A stretch of 64,000 nt of DNA from Lacinutrix sp. WUR7 (GCF_016864015.1 NZ_CP045067.1:2614001-2678000), one strand, 5' to 3'; counted from the stretch's first letter, positions 8,140-17,717 are shown. The notes: generated by a model from the letters alone, not told the origin. Program-made: numbers and translations.

Positions 8140-9192
8140 ATGAAAAGAGTACCTCTTTTTTTATTCGTGTGCTTTGTTGTTTTGTCGTGTAATAAAGACT
8201 CAGAAACACAAAGTGAAGGATACGTAGCAATTCCGCTACAAGTAGAGCTCCCAGAAAATTTTCCAGAAATGGCTTATAATTTGGATAATAATCCGGTTAC
8301 AGAAGCTGGTTTCGAACTTGGTAAAGATTTGTTTTACGAAGGGAAACTGTCTTCCAACGGTGCAATTGCATGTGCTTTTTGTCATGAACAAGCTTTTGCG
8401 TTTACACATCACGGACATAATTTAAGTCATGGTGTAAATGGAGGAATAGGTTTTAGAAACGCACAACCCATGCAAAATTTAGCATTTCAAACTTCTTTTA
8501 TGTGGAATGGATCTGCCACACATCTAGATTTACAACCTATTATTCCTATTACTAGTGAAATAGAAATGGGCGAAACTTTGAGTAATATTATTGAAAAGTT
8601 AAGCGCAGATAGTGAATATCAAAAAAAGTTTACTAAAGCTTTTGAAGATGGCGAAGTTAGTACCGAAAACATGCTGAAAGCACTATCCCAATTCATGGTA
8701 ATGATGGTTTCTTCCAATTCTAAATACGATAAGTATGTTAGACAAGAAGACAATGTCGTTTTATCAACAATAGAATTGGATGGCTTAAATACTTTTCAAC
8801 AAAAATGTACTTCTTGCCATGCCACAGATTTGTTTACCGATCAAACTTTTAGAAATAATGGCTTGCCTGTAAATCCTTTATTGAATGATACCGGACGCTA
8901 TGAAATACTTGAAGATCCTAACGATTTATACAAATTTAAAGTACCAAGTCTCAGAAACGTTGAGGTTTCCGGACCTTATATGCATGATGGCCGATTTGCA
9001 ACTTTAGAAGTGGTTTTAGATTTTTATGATGCTGGTGCTGTAGATAATAGCAATGTGGATCCATTACTTTTAAGAGAAGATAATACCTATGGAATCACGC
9101 TTAACGATTACGAAAAAGAAAGTTTAATCGCTTTCTTGAAAACATTAACAGATAACGAATTTTTAGAAGATGAACGTTTTGCAGAATATTAA
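8140..9192 (+). CDS. MbnH-like di-haem cytochrome c peroxidase family lipoprotein
   Basis: 350 residues. Lipobox VVLSC (Cys17). Two haem c sites: C78AFC81H82 and C223TSC226H227, the layout of the bacterial di-haem peroxidase/MauG family. The conserved second-half block KVPSLRNVEVSGPYMHDGRFATLEVVLDFY is present. The gene lies 62 bp after the MbnP gene, so the best assignment is the MbnH branch, which oxidises a Trp on MbnP. An ordinary cytochrome c peroxidase remains possible from sequence alone. Its 3' end overlaps the next gene by 23 bp. Confidence 0.87.
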   Translation: MKRVPLFLFVCFVVLSCNKDSETQSEGYVAIPLQVELPENFPEMAYNLDNNPVTEAGFELGKDLFYEGKLSSNGAIACAFCHEQAFAFTHHGHNLSHGVNGGIGFRNAQPMQNLAFQTSFMWNGSATHLDLQPIIPITSEIEMGETLSNIIEKLSADSEYQKKFTKAFEDGEVSTENMLKALSQFMVMMVSSNSKYDKYVRQEDNVVLSTIELDGLNTFQQKCTSCHATDLFTDQTFRNNGLPVNPLLNDTGRYEILEDPNDLYKFKVPSLRNVEVSGPYMHDGRFATLEVVLDFYDAGAVDNSNVDPLLLREDNTYGITLNDYEKESLIAFLKTLTDNEFLEDERFAEY

Positions 9193-10162
9193 AACAGGAA
9201 TAATACTACTTGCACTAGTACTTTTACATACCAATTTGGTACAAGCACATACTATAAAAAAAGTATGCACGCATGACGAACCATTTAAAGTGTATTGTGA
9301 TTTATGTGGATGCGCTACAAGTAGCGGAAGCTTTGGTTTTGGTACCTTAAGCAATGCCAATTTTGTTGGTGTACGATACATATACCAAAATTTTGAGTCT
9401 AGAAATGGTATTTTCGAAAACTCCCCAACCAGTAAAGAAAGCTTTAATACCTACCAATTGTGGGCGCAAATACCAATTAATAAATCCTTTTATGTTAGTG
9501 CTAATTTGCCATATCAAGATTTAACTAGAAACTTTAATAATGTGAAGGAAAACATTAATGGTTTAGGAGATGCAAGCGTTATTGGTTGGTTTAAATTACC
9601 ATTTTATAAAAAACAGAATACCGATAAAGTCGATTTTAATATCGAACGTGAAGCTTCGGGGCATTCTTTACAATTTGGTTTGGGTATAAAATTACCAACC
9701 GGTAAGTTTGAAGAAAGCTTGGCAGATAATATAAATCCAGGTTTTCAAGTCGGTACTGGAAGTGTAGATGGTATTTTCTCTTTAGGTTATAATTATGGTG
9801 GAGACAAATATGGTGTAAACACCCTTTTTAGCTATTACTTAAAAGGCGAAAATAAAAACGATTACCAATTTGGGAACCAGTTTAGTTATGCAACTAATCT
9901 ATATCGCGCATTTGCAACAGAAAAAATGAATATCATGCCATTTGTTGGTGTTTCTGGAGATGTCTATAAAAAGATTACCCAGTATGGCGAAACTTTAGAA
10001 GACACCGACGGAAACATTTTAAATGCTTCTATTGGATCGGAATTAGCCATTGATAAATTTATTTTTGGTGCCAGTTATACATTACCAATTAGCCAAAGTT
10101 TATTTGGTGATAATGTAGAATCTAAACAGCGTTTGTCTGTTTATGTGAATTTTGCTTTGTAG
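9170..10162 (+). CDS. Outer-membrane beta-barrel transporter-like protein with N-terminal Cys cluster
   Basis: 330 residues. Signal peptide about 1-26. The mature N-terminus carries Cys33, Cys43, Cys46 and Cys48 in the pattern CTHDEPFKVYCDLCGC, a compact possible metal site. The remainder alternates short amphipathic strands with Asn/Gly turns (QLWAQIPINKSFYVSANLPYQDL, FQVGTGSVDGIFSLGYNYGG), as in transporter-type barrels, and ends in an aromatic/hydrophobic strand (RLSVYVNFAL). It overlaps the MbnH-like gene by 23 bp, so the two are translationally linked. It is probably the outer-membrane component of the copper module; direction of transport is unknown. Confidence 0.8.
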   Translation: MNVLQNIKTGIILLALVLLHTNLVQAHTIKKVCTHDEPFKVYCDLCGCATSSGSFGFGTLSNANFVGVRYIYQNFESRNGIFENSPTSKESFNTYQLWAQIPINKSFYVSANLPYQDLTRNFNNVKENINGLGDASVIGWFKLPFYKKQNTDKVDFNIEREASGHSLQFGLGIKLPTGKFEESLADNINPGFQVGTGSVDGIFSLGYNYGGDKYGVNTLFSYYLKGENKNDYQFGNQFSYATNLYRAFATEKMNIMPFVGVSGDVYKKITQYGETLEDTDGNILNASIGSELAIDKFIFGASYTLPISQSLFGDNVESKQRLSVYVNFAL

Positions 10163-10183
10163 GGTTTCTACTGAATTTTATAT

Positions 10184-10215
10184 AAAAACAGATTGTGTAT
10201 GCAGTCTGTTTTTTT
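10184..10215 (+). terminator. Intrinsic terminator of the MbnP/MbnH operon
   Basis: 12-bp stem (10184-10195 with 10202-10213, one G-U pair), 6-nt loop and a T-run reaching 10216. Confidence 0.85.
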
Positions 10216-10295
10216 TGTTTAAAATGTTTCTGATTGCAAACTAATTCATTCAGAATATTACCAGACTATTTCCACACATTTATTTTTAAGAACTA

Positions 10296-10303
10296 TATCT
10301 TTG
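10296..10303 (+). promoter_or_regulatory. -7 element abutting the radical SAM start codon
   Basis: TATCTTTG fits TAnnTTTG and ends only 4 bp before the ATG at 10308. If it is the promoter, the transcript would start at or within a few bases of the ATG and be essentially leaderless. No strong -33 was seen. Confidence 0.45.
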
Positions 10304-10307
10304 CAGC

Positions 10308-12164
10308 ATGCAATCTAAAATCCTTTTTATTACACCACCTTTTACGCAGTTAAATACCGCGTATCCTGCAACTGCTTATCTTAAAGGGTTTTTAGAAAAA
10401 CACGAGATTTCGGTTACCCATTGCGATTTAAGTATCGAGCTTTTTACTTCTGTTTTTAGAAGTGATTTTTTGCGTGCTATTTTTCAGGAAGCTACCGATT
10501 TGGAGAATTATCAGTATTCAGAAATGAGCAAACGAAAGGACATGTATATTTCTAGAGTGGATGTGGTGCTTGCATTTCTTCAGAAACAAGATATTAAAAC
10601 GGCTAATAAAATCTTAGAAAAAGGTTTTTTACCATTAGGGCATCGTTTATCTAAAGTCAATACCACCATTACATGGGAAGCTGGGGAAATAGGAGTCATC
10701 GATAAAGCAAAGCATCATGCAACGTTTTTTATTGAAGAGATTGGCGATTTTATTCAAGCCAATGTCGATGAGTTTTTTGCATTTACAAAATATGCCGAGC
10801 AAATTGCAACTTCGGCAAGTAGTTTTGATCAACTAGATACTTTTTTGAGTTATCAACCTACCATCATAGAAGAGGAAATGCTAGATATTCTAGTCGCTCA
10901 AATTGAAGAACATACACCTGTTTTAGTTTGTTTTACCATTCCTTTTCCTGGGAATTTATTCGCAGCACTACGCTGTTCGCAGTTTATCAAACAACTTTTT
11001 CCAGATATACATGTGGCTTTTGGAGGTGGATATTGTAACACCGAATTACGTACGCTGGAAGATCCTAGAATTTTTGAATTTGTAGATTTTATTTCCTTTG
11101 ATGATGGCGAAGGTCCTTTGTTGAAAATAGTCCGATATCTAGAAGGTAAAGTCGATGCTAGTGAACTGGAGCGAACCTTTATTCTAGAAAATGAAGAAGT
11201 GGTGTACAAGAATAAAATTCCGAATACCATTTACCACCATAAAAATTTACCGGCACCAGATTATTCCGGATTGCCTTTTGAGAAATATGTTTCTTTCTTA
11301 GATGTAGTAAATCCGATGCATCGTATGTGGACAGATGCCAGATGGAATAAACTCACTATTTCGCATGGTTGTTACTGGAAACAATGTTCGTTTTGTGATG
11401 TAACCTTGGATTATATAGGGAATTATCAAAACACAACAGCTGAAGATTTAGTCGATAAAATTGAGAAAATAACAAAGGATACCGGCATTACTGGTTTTCA
11501 TTTTGTAGATGAAGCTGCACCGCCTAAAATGCTAAGAGCTTTGTCTAAAGCATTAATCGATAGAAATGTAAAGATCACTTGGTGGACGAACATTCGATTC
11601 GAAAAAACATTCGACTTCGAATTATGTGAGATTATGGCAAAATCTGGTTGTATTGCGGTAACTGGTGGGCTAGAAGTAGCTTCCGATAGGTTATTGGCTA
11701 AGATGAAAAAAGGGGTAGATATCGCACAAGTTACCAGAGTAACCAATAATTTTTCTAAGAATAATATCATGGTGCATGCGTATCTCATGTACGGATTTCC
11801 AACGCAAACCGAACAAGAAACTATCGATTCTTTAGAAGTCGTACGACAATTATTTGAAAGGAATTGTATTCAGTCTGCATTTTGGCATCAATTTACAACG
11901 ACTATTCATAGTCCGATTGGTCAAAACCCAGAAGCATTCGGTATCGAAATAACAGGGCCTGTTTTTGAAGGATTTGCTCAAAACGACTTGTATCATGTAG
12001 ATCCGCAAGGAGCAGACCATCCTAAATATACCAAAGGATTAAACGTAGCACTTCATAACTATTTAAATAATGCAGGCTTTGAAGAGAAGTTACAAAACTG
12101 GTTTGATTTTCCAGTGCGTGCAACCAGTCATTCTAAAGGTTTGATTGCAAGTTTTTTAGCTTAA
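10308..12164 (+). CDS. B12-binding domain radical SAM protein
   Basis: 618 residues. The N-terminal half is a cobalamin-binding-like Rossmann region: FITPPFTQLNTAYPATAYLKGFLE at the start and CFTIPFPGNLFAALRCSQFIKQLFPDIHVAFGGGY near 205-240. The radical SAM core begins at about 345 with cluster Cys355, Cys360 and Cys363 in GCYWKQCSFCD. This is CX4CX2C rather than the classical CX3CX2C. Later come GFHFVDEAAPPK and GGLEVASDRLLAKMKKGV, standard for the family. Methylases and unusual rearrangements are catalysed by relatives; the substrate is not deducible. It stands alone as a single-gene unit. Confidence 0.88.
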   Translation: MQSKILFITPPFTQLNTAYPATAYLKGFLEKHEISVTHCDLSIELFTSVFRSDFLRAIFQEATDLENYQYSEMSKRKDMYISRVDVVLAFLQKQDIKTANKILEKGFLPLGHRLSKVNTTITWEAGEIGVIDKAKHHATFFIEEIGDFIQANVDEFFAFTKYAEQIATSASSFDQLDTFLSYQPTIIEEEMLDILVAQIEEHTPVLVCFTIPFPGNLFAALRCSQFIKQLFPDIHVAFGGGYCNTELRTLEDPRIFEFVDFISFDDGEGPLLKIVRYLEGKVDASELERTFILENEEVVYKNKIPNTIYHHKNLPAPDYSGLPFEKYVSFLDVVNPMHRMWTDARWNKLTISHGCYWKQCSFCDVTLDYIGNYQNTTAEDLVDKIEKITKDTGITGFHFVDEAAPPKMLRALSKALIDRNVKITWWTNIRFEKTFDFELCEIMAKSGCIAVTGGLEVASDRLLAKMKKGVDIAQVTRVTNNFSKNNIMVHAYLMYGFPTQTEQETIDSLEVVRQLFERNCIQSAFWHQFTTTIHSPIGQNPEAFGIEITGPVFEGFAQNDLYHVDPQGADHPKYTKGLNVALHNYLNNAGFEEKLQNWFDFPVRATSHSKGLIASFLA

Positions 12165-12278
12165 AGGATTTCTGTAGATTTAATTTAGAAGAAAAAGCTT
12201 GTCGATAAATCGATGAGCAATTTTTGGTTCAATAAGCTAGTGATTGGCATCAACTAGCGTTTTTAATGTTTATATATT

Positions 12279-12686
12279 TTACTGATTAGATAGTTCTAGA
12301 AGAATAGATTGTATTTGACCTTCTTTAATTGGTTTAATAATGTAATCGGAAACTTCACTTATCTTATTTGCTCTTTCAACATCTGAAGCATCCACAGAAG
12401 AAGAGATCATATAAATGGTTATTTTCTTATCTAATTTAGGTTTGATTTTTATGTATTCCTCCATAAATTGAAACCCATCCATTATAGGCATATTTATATC
12501 AAGCAGAATAACATCTGGTAGTTCTTCGTCATTGTGAAGATTCTCAATCATAAAATTTAAAGCCTCTTCGCCATCAGAAAAAGCCATAATATTTTTTGCT
12601 ATGTTAAGAGAGTTTATGGTTTTTTTTATGGTAAATTGATAAACATCATCGTCATCAACAATACAAAAGCTATAATTTTTACTCAT
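12279..12686 (-). CDS. CheY-like single-domain response regulator
   Basis: 135 residues, receiver domain only. Acidic pocket IVDDDDVYQF at the N-terminus, phospho-acceptor Asp in VILLDINMPIMDG (about 62), a Ser switch in YMISSSVD, and Lys in YIIKPI. No output domain, so it must act by protein interaction. It is 10 bp downstream of the PAS histidine kinase and almost certainly receives phosphate from it. Confidence 0.93.
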   Translation of the reverse strand: MSKNYSFCIVDDDDVYQFTIKKTINSLNIAKNIMAFSDGEEALNFMIENLHNDEELPDVILLDINMPIMDGFQFMEEYIKIKPKLDKKITIYMISSSVDASDVERANKISEVSDYIIKPIKEGQIQSILLELSNQ

Positions 12687-12696
12687 TATTTATTCT

Positions 12697-14553
12697 TTAT
12701 TTATTAAAGTTAATATTAAAAGTAGAGCCAACATTAACTTCACTTTCTACTGTTATTTTTCCTCCCATCGCTTCTATTTGTACTTTGGTCATAAATAAAC
12801 CAACTCCTTTAGCGTCTGGATGTCTATGGAATACCTTGTTTAAACCAAATAATTTATGACCATGCCTTTTTAAATCTATGCCTAAGCCATTATCTTTAAA
12901 TTTTAGTTGGAGTTCCCCATTTTCAAATTCAGAATAAATAAAAATTTCTGGGATTCTATCTTCTGATTTGTATTTTAATCCATTACTTAACAAATTAAGA
13001 AAAATACTCTCTAAATATACTTTATTATAGCTAATATTTTCTTTTTTTGAGAAATCACTAGTTATTTTAGCCTGTGTCTTTATAATTTGACCGGTAAGAA
13101 TCTCTTTGGTCTTGTTTAATATATCATCAAATGAAATAATTTCTAAATTTCCTGAATCTTCATTTTTTGTTTTTAAAGCTTCAATTAATGTGTTTAAAGT
13201 TTCCGTTAAATGATTGATGACAATTTCAAATTTTTCGAATAAAATCACTTTTTCATCTTCCGTTTCTGCTAAATTATAGAAATCTAATAAAGAATTTAAA
13301 TTACTAACAGGTGCACGTAAATTATGTGAGGTTATATGCGCAAAATCTGCTAGTTGGGTGTTTTGCAATGTAAGTTTTCTTGCTAATACCTCTAAGCTTT
13401 CATTGGCTTCTAATATCTTTTTTTCTGCCTTTTTTTGATTGGTTATATCTCTAATTGCTGCAGAAACGAGTAAACCTTCTTCTGTTTTAAGCGGACTTAA
13501 ACTTATTTGTATAGGTATTTCTTTTCCTAATTTATTTACACCGTAAAGCTCTTTTCCTTCTCCCATTTTTCTTGTTTTGGGGATGTTAAAAAATATTTTA
13601 CGATGTGTAACATGTTTATGATTATATCTTTCTGGTATTAATAGTTCTACTGGTTTATTAATTAATTCTTCAGATACGTAACCAAATAATTTTTCTGCTT
13701 GTTTATTAATTAACTGTATTTTGCCTTTTTCATTTACAATTACCATAGCATCTGGAGCAGATTCAAGCAGTCCTTTAAATTTAATTTCTGCCATTCTTTG
13801 TTCTGTAACATCTTGGCAAGTTCCCATCATCTCAATAAGATTTCCATCCTTGTCTAAAATGACTTCTCCTAGAAGTTGAATTGTTTTTATTTTTCCATTT
13901 TTTAATTTAATACGATGTAATAAATCATAAAACTTCTTATCCGTTTTAGATTTTTCAATAGATATGGTAACCAATTCTTTATCGTCTGGATGCACATAAC
14001 TAAAATAGGTATCGTATACTAAATTTTCTTCTGGGTCTATTCCAAAAATATTAGAAAGATTAACAGACCATATAACTTCATTGGTAATAACGTCTAGTTG
14101 CCAATTACCCATCATGGTTATTTTTTCGGCAGCATTTAATACTTGGTTTTTTCGTAAAAGTTCAGATTCTATTTCTTTTTGTTCGGTGATATCTCTGATT
14201 ACTCTTAAAAAACCAATACTTTTTCCGCTTTCATTTTTTATTGGAGTTAGTATGGAATCAGCAATAAAAGAAGTACCATCTTTTTTAATAATAGTCCACT
14301 CACGAGAATCATAACCATCATTTATAGCCAATAATTGATACGGATCAATATCGGAACTTTCACTTTTATATTGTAATACAATATCTTTTTTAAATTGATT
14401 AAGTTCTTCTTCAATAAGAAAAAAAATGACTTTTTTAAATCCAATCATTTCAAAGGCAGAATATCCTAATAAGGCTTCTGCACCTTCGTTAAATTGATAT
14501 ATAATGCCATCATTGTTTGTGGCTATTATGGCTGTGGTTAAATTCGATTTCAT
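12697..14553 (-). CDS. Soluble multi-PAS sensor histidine kinase
   Basis: 618 residues without membrane segments. Three PAS/PAC units: about 1-125 (IYQFNEGAEALLGYSAFEMIG), about 140-255 (IWSVNLSNIFGIDPEEN) and about 260-380 (IQLINKQAEKLFGYVSEELI). A short coiled coil follows. The phospho-His is in FAHITSHNLRAPVSN (about 415). The HATPase has N-box LESIFLNLLSNGLKY, G1 FKDNGLGID and G2 GVGLFMTK. It is probably a cytoplasmic sensor of redox, light or a small ligand; no cofactor residue is evident. Its partner response regulator follows directly. Confidence 0.93.
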   Translation of the reverse strand: MKSNLTTAIIATNNDGIIYQFNEGAEALLGYSAFEMIGFKKVIFFLIEEELNQFKKDIVLQYKSESSDIDPYQLLAINDGYDSREWTIIKKDGTSFIADSILTPIKNESGKSIGFLRVIRDITEQKEIESELLRKNQVLNAAEKITMMGNWQLDVITNEVIWSVNLSNIFGIDPEENLVYDTYFSYVHPDDKELVTISIEKSKTDKKFYDLLHRIKLKNGKIKTIQLLGEVILDKDGNLIEMMGTCQDVTEQRMAEIKFKGLLESAPDAMVIVNEKGKIQLINKQAEKLFGYVSEELINKPVELLIPERYNHKHVTHRKIFFNIPKTRKMGEGKELYGVNKLGKEIPIQISLSPLKTEEGLLVSAAIRDITNQKKAEKKILEANESLEVLARKLTLQNTQLADFAHITSHNLRAPVSNLNSLLDFYNLAETEDEKVILFEKFEIVINHLTETLNTLIEALKTKNEDSGNLEIISFDDILNKTKEILTGQIIKTQAKITSDFSKKENISYNKVYLESIFLNLLSNGLKYKSEDRIPEIFIYSEFENGELQLKFKDNGLGIDLKRHGHKLFGLNKVFHRHPDAKGVGLFMTKVQIEAMGGKITVESEVNVGSTFNINFNK

Positions 14554-14731
14554 TTTAATTGGGGCCTAATTACACTTATTAGCTTTTTATTTAGCTAGAA
14601 GAAACTAGTTTGGTTACTATGCGTGATGTGGTGCTAAGTTACTTTTTTTATCTAACGCATAAAAATAATAATGTAACCTAATGTGTTGTATTCTTTATTA
14701 TTACCTAGTTTTTTATGCAATACTTGGACTT

Positions 14732-15289
14732 TTATTTCTTCCATTTAATATTACAACCAATACTTGGTTTTTGTTGTTTTGTGTTTTCGGTTTTATTTAA
14801 AATACAATCTAATGCATTTTGTAAATCGTTTCCTGTAACAGCAATACCATTTCCTGGTCTCGAATCATCTAATTGTCCGCGATAGACTAGGTTTAAATCG
14901 GAGTTAAAAACATAAAAATCTGGAGTGCAAGCCGCATCATAAGCTTTTGCTACTTCTTGCGTTTCATCATATAAATAAGCAAAAGGATATTGGTTTTTTT
15001 TCGCATGTTCCGTCATTTTTTCTGGTCCGTCTTGCGGATAATTTTCTGCATCATTACTAGAAATTGCTATAAACGAAACCCCTTTCGTTTCATATTGTTT
15101 TGCTATTTGGACTAATGCAGCATTAACATGAATTACAAACGGACAATGGTTGCATATAAACATAACAACAGTTGCTTGTTTTCCTTTTAATTGCTGAAGC
15201 GATACAGGTTTGTTGCTAACCGTATCTAATAATTCAAAATTTGGAGCTTTTGTGCCCAACGGAAGCATATTTGACGGTGTTCTTGCCAT
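14732..15289 (-). CDS. Thioredoxin-fold (AhpC/TSA-like) protein
   Basis: 185 residues. Starts MARTPSNMLPLGTKAPNFELLDT, the peroxiredoxin-like first strand. Redox site CNHC in MFICNHCPFVIHVNAALVQIA (about 47-50), then FIAISSNDAENYPQDGPEKM and a cis-Pro region ACTPDFYVFN. These features mark the thioredoxin-like family with a CxxC motif, not a classical two-Cys peroxiredoxin. There is no signal peptide. Role is probably a cytoplasmic thiol reductase or peroxidase. The adjacent divergent gene is CsaA-like. Confidence 0.87.
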   Translation of the reverse strand: MARTPSNMLPLGTKAPNFELLDTVSNKPVSLQQLKGKQATVVMFICNHCPFVIHVNAALVQIAKQYETKGVSFIAISSNDAENYPQDGPEKMTEHAKKNQYPFAYLYDETQEVAKAYDAACTPDFYVFNSDLNLVYRGQLDDSRPGNGIAVTGNDLQNALDCILNKTENTKQQKPSIGCNIKWKK

Positions 15290-15375
15290 GATTTAATTTT
15301 TTACTAATGTAAAAAAAAGATAAATACAAAAAGCAAAATAGAAATTCCAAAAACAATATTTTGTACATTTAGCGC

Positions 15376-15711
15376 ATGAGTAATACAATAACTTTTGACG
15401 ATTTTACCAAAGTAGATTTACGCGTAGGAACAATAATTGAAGTAAACGATTTTCCGGAAGCGCGAAATCCTGCATACCAACTTACTATAGATTTTGGCGA
15501 TTTAGGCATTAAAAAATGTTCCGCACAAATAACAACGCTCTATCAAAAAGACGATTTACTTAACAGACAAATTGTAGCTGTTGTTAATTTTAAGAAAAAG
15601 CAGATTGGTAAATTTATGAGTGAATGTCTTGTTCTTGGAGCAGTAAATAACAAAGATGTCATCTTGTTAAATCCGGAAAATAAAGTCAAAAACGGATCTA
15701 CTGTTGCATAA
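15376..15711 (+). CDS. tRNA-binding (CsaA-like) protein
   Basis: 111 residues, the normal size of the CsaA/EMAP-II-like tRNA-binding fold. Key pieces: FTKVDLRVGTIIEVNDFPEARNPAYQLTIDFG (OB-fold strands 1-2), KKCSAQITTLYQKDDLLNRQIVAVVNF and GKFMSECLVLGA. CsaA was proposed to act as a secretion-related chaperone in Bacillus. It is followed after 2 bp by the BASS symporter gene and likely shares its transcript. Confidence 0.92.
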   Translation: MSNTITFDDFTKVDLRVGTIIEVNDFPEARNPAYQLTIDFGDLGIKKCSAQITTLYQKDDLLNRQIVAVVNFKKKQIGKFMSECLVLGAVNNKDVILLNPENKVKNGSTVA

Positions 15712-15713
15712 AT

Positions 15714-16622
15714 ATGGTAGAACTGGATAATGTAAAAATTAATTTTGATGCCAACGGACTCTGGGTATTAAATATAGCGCTTGCCGTTGTTATGTTTGGC
15801 GTTGCACTTGGTGTAACAATAAACGATTTTAAACAATTGTTTAAACAACCAAAAGTGGTGTTGATTGGGATACTCTCCCAATTTGTGTTGTTGCCTTTTG
15901 TGACCTATCTTTTTATTCTACTAATAAAACCACAAGCCAGTATTGCTCTTGGTATGATGATGGTTGCTGCTTGTCCTGGTGGAAATATTTCTAACTTTAT
16001 GACGCATCTTGCTAAAGGAAACACAGCGCTTTCTGTAAGTTTAACCGCTTTTGCTACATTTTTAGCTATGATACTAACTCCGATAAATTTTCAGTTTTAT
16101 GGAAATTTATACGAGCCAACCGCACTTCTATTACAAAATGTAGAATTGAATTTCTTTGATTTAGTGAAACTAGTATTGCTCATTTTAGGTGTTCCGTTAG
16201 TATTAGGAATGTCTTTACGTAGCAAAATGCCGAAACTAGCAGAAAAGCTTTCCAAAGTATTAAAACCTTTTTCTATACTCGTTTTTGTAGGTATTGTTAT
16301 TATTGCTTTTTCAAATAATTTAGATATTTTTAATCAGTATATAGATAAGGTGTTACTTATTGGGATTAGTCATAATATTATAGCGCTCGCATTGGGATTT
16401 TTTGTAGCTAAAGCTTTTGGTTTATCTTTTGAAAATCAAAAAACATTGGCCATTGAAACAGGAATACAAAACTCTGGTTTAGGTTTATTACTGATTTTCA
16501 CCTTTTTTAATGGACTTGGCGGAATGGCTCTAATGGCAGCATTCTGGGGGATTTGGCATATTGTTTCTGGACTATGCTTATCGTTTTATTGGTCTTCAAA
16601 ATCTAAAAAAGAAAACATTTGA
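15714..16622 (+). CDS. Bile acid:sodium symporter (BASS) family transporter
   Basis: 302 residues, about ten membrane helices starting with LWVLNIALAVVMFGVALGVTI. BASS signatures: ALGMMMVAACPGGNISNFMTHLAKGNTALSVSLTA (sodium-binding region of the first repeat) and ETGIQNSGLGLLLIF (second crossover). It would import an organic anion with sodium across the inner membrane; the substrate is not deducible. It begins 2 bp after the CsaA-like gene, and its stop overlaps the TTG start of the acyltransferase. Confidence 0.93.
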   Translation: MVELDNVKINFDANGLWVLNIALAVVMFGVALGVTINDFKQLFKQPKVVLIGILSQFVLLPFVTYLFILLIKPQASIALGMMMVAACPGGNISNFMTHLAKGNTALSVSLTAFATFLAMILTPINFQFYGNLYEPTALLLQNVELNFFDLVKLVLLILGVPLVLGMSLRSKMPKLAEKLSKVLKPFSILVFVGIVIIAFSNNLDIFNQYIDKVLLIGISHNIIALALGFFVAKAFGLSFENQKTLAIETGIQNSGLGLLLIFTFFNGLGGMALMAAFWGIWHIVSGLCLSFYWSSKSKKENI

Positions 16623-17650
16623 AATTACTTTGGTTACATTTTGTAAGAACCTATATTAGGCTAGGACTTTTTTGTTATTATAAAAGTTTTAAGGTGTATC
16701 ATGTAGAAGATATACCTAAAAATAAACCGATTCTATTTTTAAGTAACCACCAAAATGCACTTATTGATCCGTTGTTAATAGCTACTAAATCAGGACGTTT
16801 TTGTTATTTTTTAACTCGAGCTTCCGTTTTTAATAAACCTATTGTCGATAAACTTTTACGAAGTCTACAAATGCTTCCTGTGTACAGAATTAGAGATGGT
16901 TGGAGTAGTATTAGTAATAACAACTCTATCTTTTCTGCATGTACCGATATTTTAAAACAAAATAAGGCGGTTACCATATTTCCCGAAGGAAATCATCATT
17001 TAAACCGAACCGTTAGACCTTTAAGTAAAGGATTTACTAGAATTGTTTTCGAAACTTTAGAGAAATATCCAGAATTAGATTTACAAATTATCCCTGTTGG
17101 TGTTAATTATATAAAAGCAGATCATTTTGTAGATAGTACCGCGGTTTTCTTCGGAAAGCCAATAGTTGCAAAAAACTATCTCTTAAAAGATAAAAGCCAA
17201 GCGGTTATTGCGCTTAAAGAAGATGTGCATCAGGAAATCTGTAAATTAACAACACATATTCCTCTTGAAAATTATGAAGAAAACCTAGCGAAACTTCTAG
17301 AGAACAATGTAGATTTTTTAAATCCGGAAGCCGTAAACCATTGTATTGCTTCCAATTTTGAAACCTGCCAGAAACAAATAAAACCCAAAGCTAGTTTTTT
17401 AAAAATAGTTATAAAGTATATCCTTCTAGCAAATTTTATACTTCCTTTTGTAGTTTGGAAAAGTTATTTAAAACCCAAAATTAAAGAAATAGAGTTTGTA
17501 GCAACGTTTAGGTTTGCTATTTATATTACACTGTTTCCTCTTTGGTTCTTTATAGTTGTTTTAGCCTTATCTATACTTTTAGGTTGGCAAATTGCTATAA
17601 TTTATGCTTTTGTGGTTTCTGTGTTGGCTTTGTTTTATGTGAAGTATTAA
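16619..17650 (+). CDS. PlsC-type 1-acyl-glycerol-3-phosphate acyltransferase family
   Basis: 343 residues from a TTG codon overlapping the upstream stop (TTGA). The family N-terminus MKLLWLHFVRTYIRLGLFCYYK supports this start. The acyltransferase block is ILFLSNHQNALIDPLLIA (motif I, spaced H-x5-D here), then VFNKPIVDKLLRSLQMLPVYRIRDG and IFPEGNHH (motif III). Two hydrophobic segments at about 262-280 and 298-335 anchor the C-terminus, longer than a minimal PlsC. It acylates a lysophospholipid-type substrate at the inner membrane, with the exact acceptor unknown. Confidence 0.88.
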   Translation: MKLLWLHFVRTYIRLGLFCYYKSFKVYHVEDIPKNKPILFLSNHQNALIDPLLIATKSGRFCYFLTRASVFNKPIVDKLLRSLQMLPVYRIRDGWSSISNNNSIFSACTDILKQNKAVTIFPEGNHHLNRTVRPLSKGFTRIVFETLEKYPELDLQIIPVGVNYIKADHFVDSTAVFFGKPIVAKNYLLKDKSQAVIALKEDVHQEICKLTTHIPLENYEENLAKLLENNVDFLNPEAVNHCIASNFETCQKQIKPKASFLKIVIKYILLANFILPFVVWKSYLKPKIKEIEFVATFRFAIYITLFPLWFFIVVLALSILLGWQIAIIYAFVVSVLALFYVKY

Positions 17651-17717
17651 GTCATTGCGAGGTACGAAGTAATCTGTTAAAGGAATTCTGTTTTATTAAA
17701 GAGGAGTTATGTGCAAG

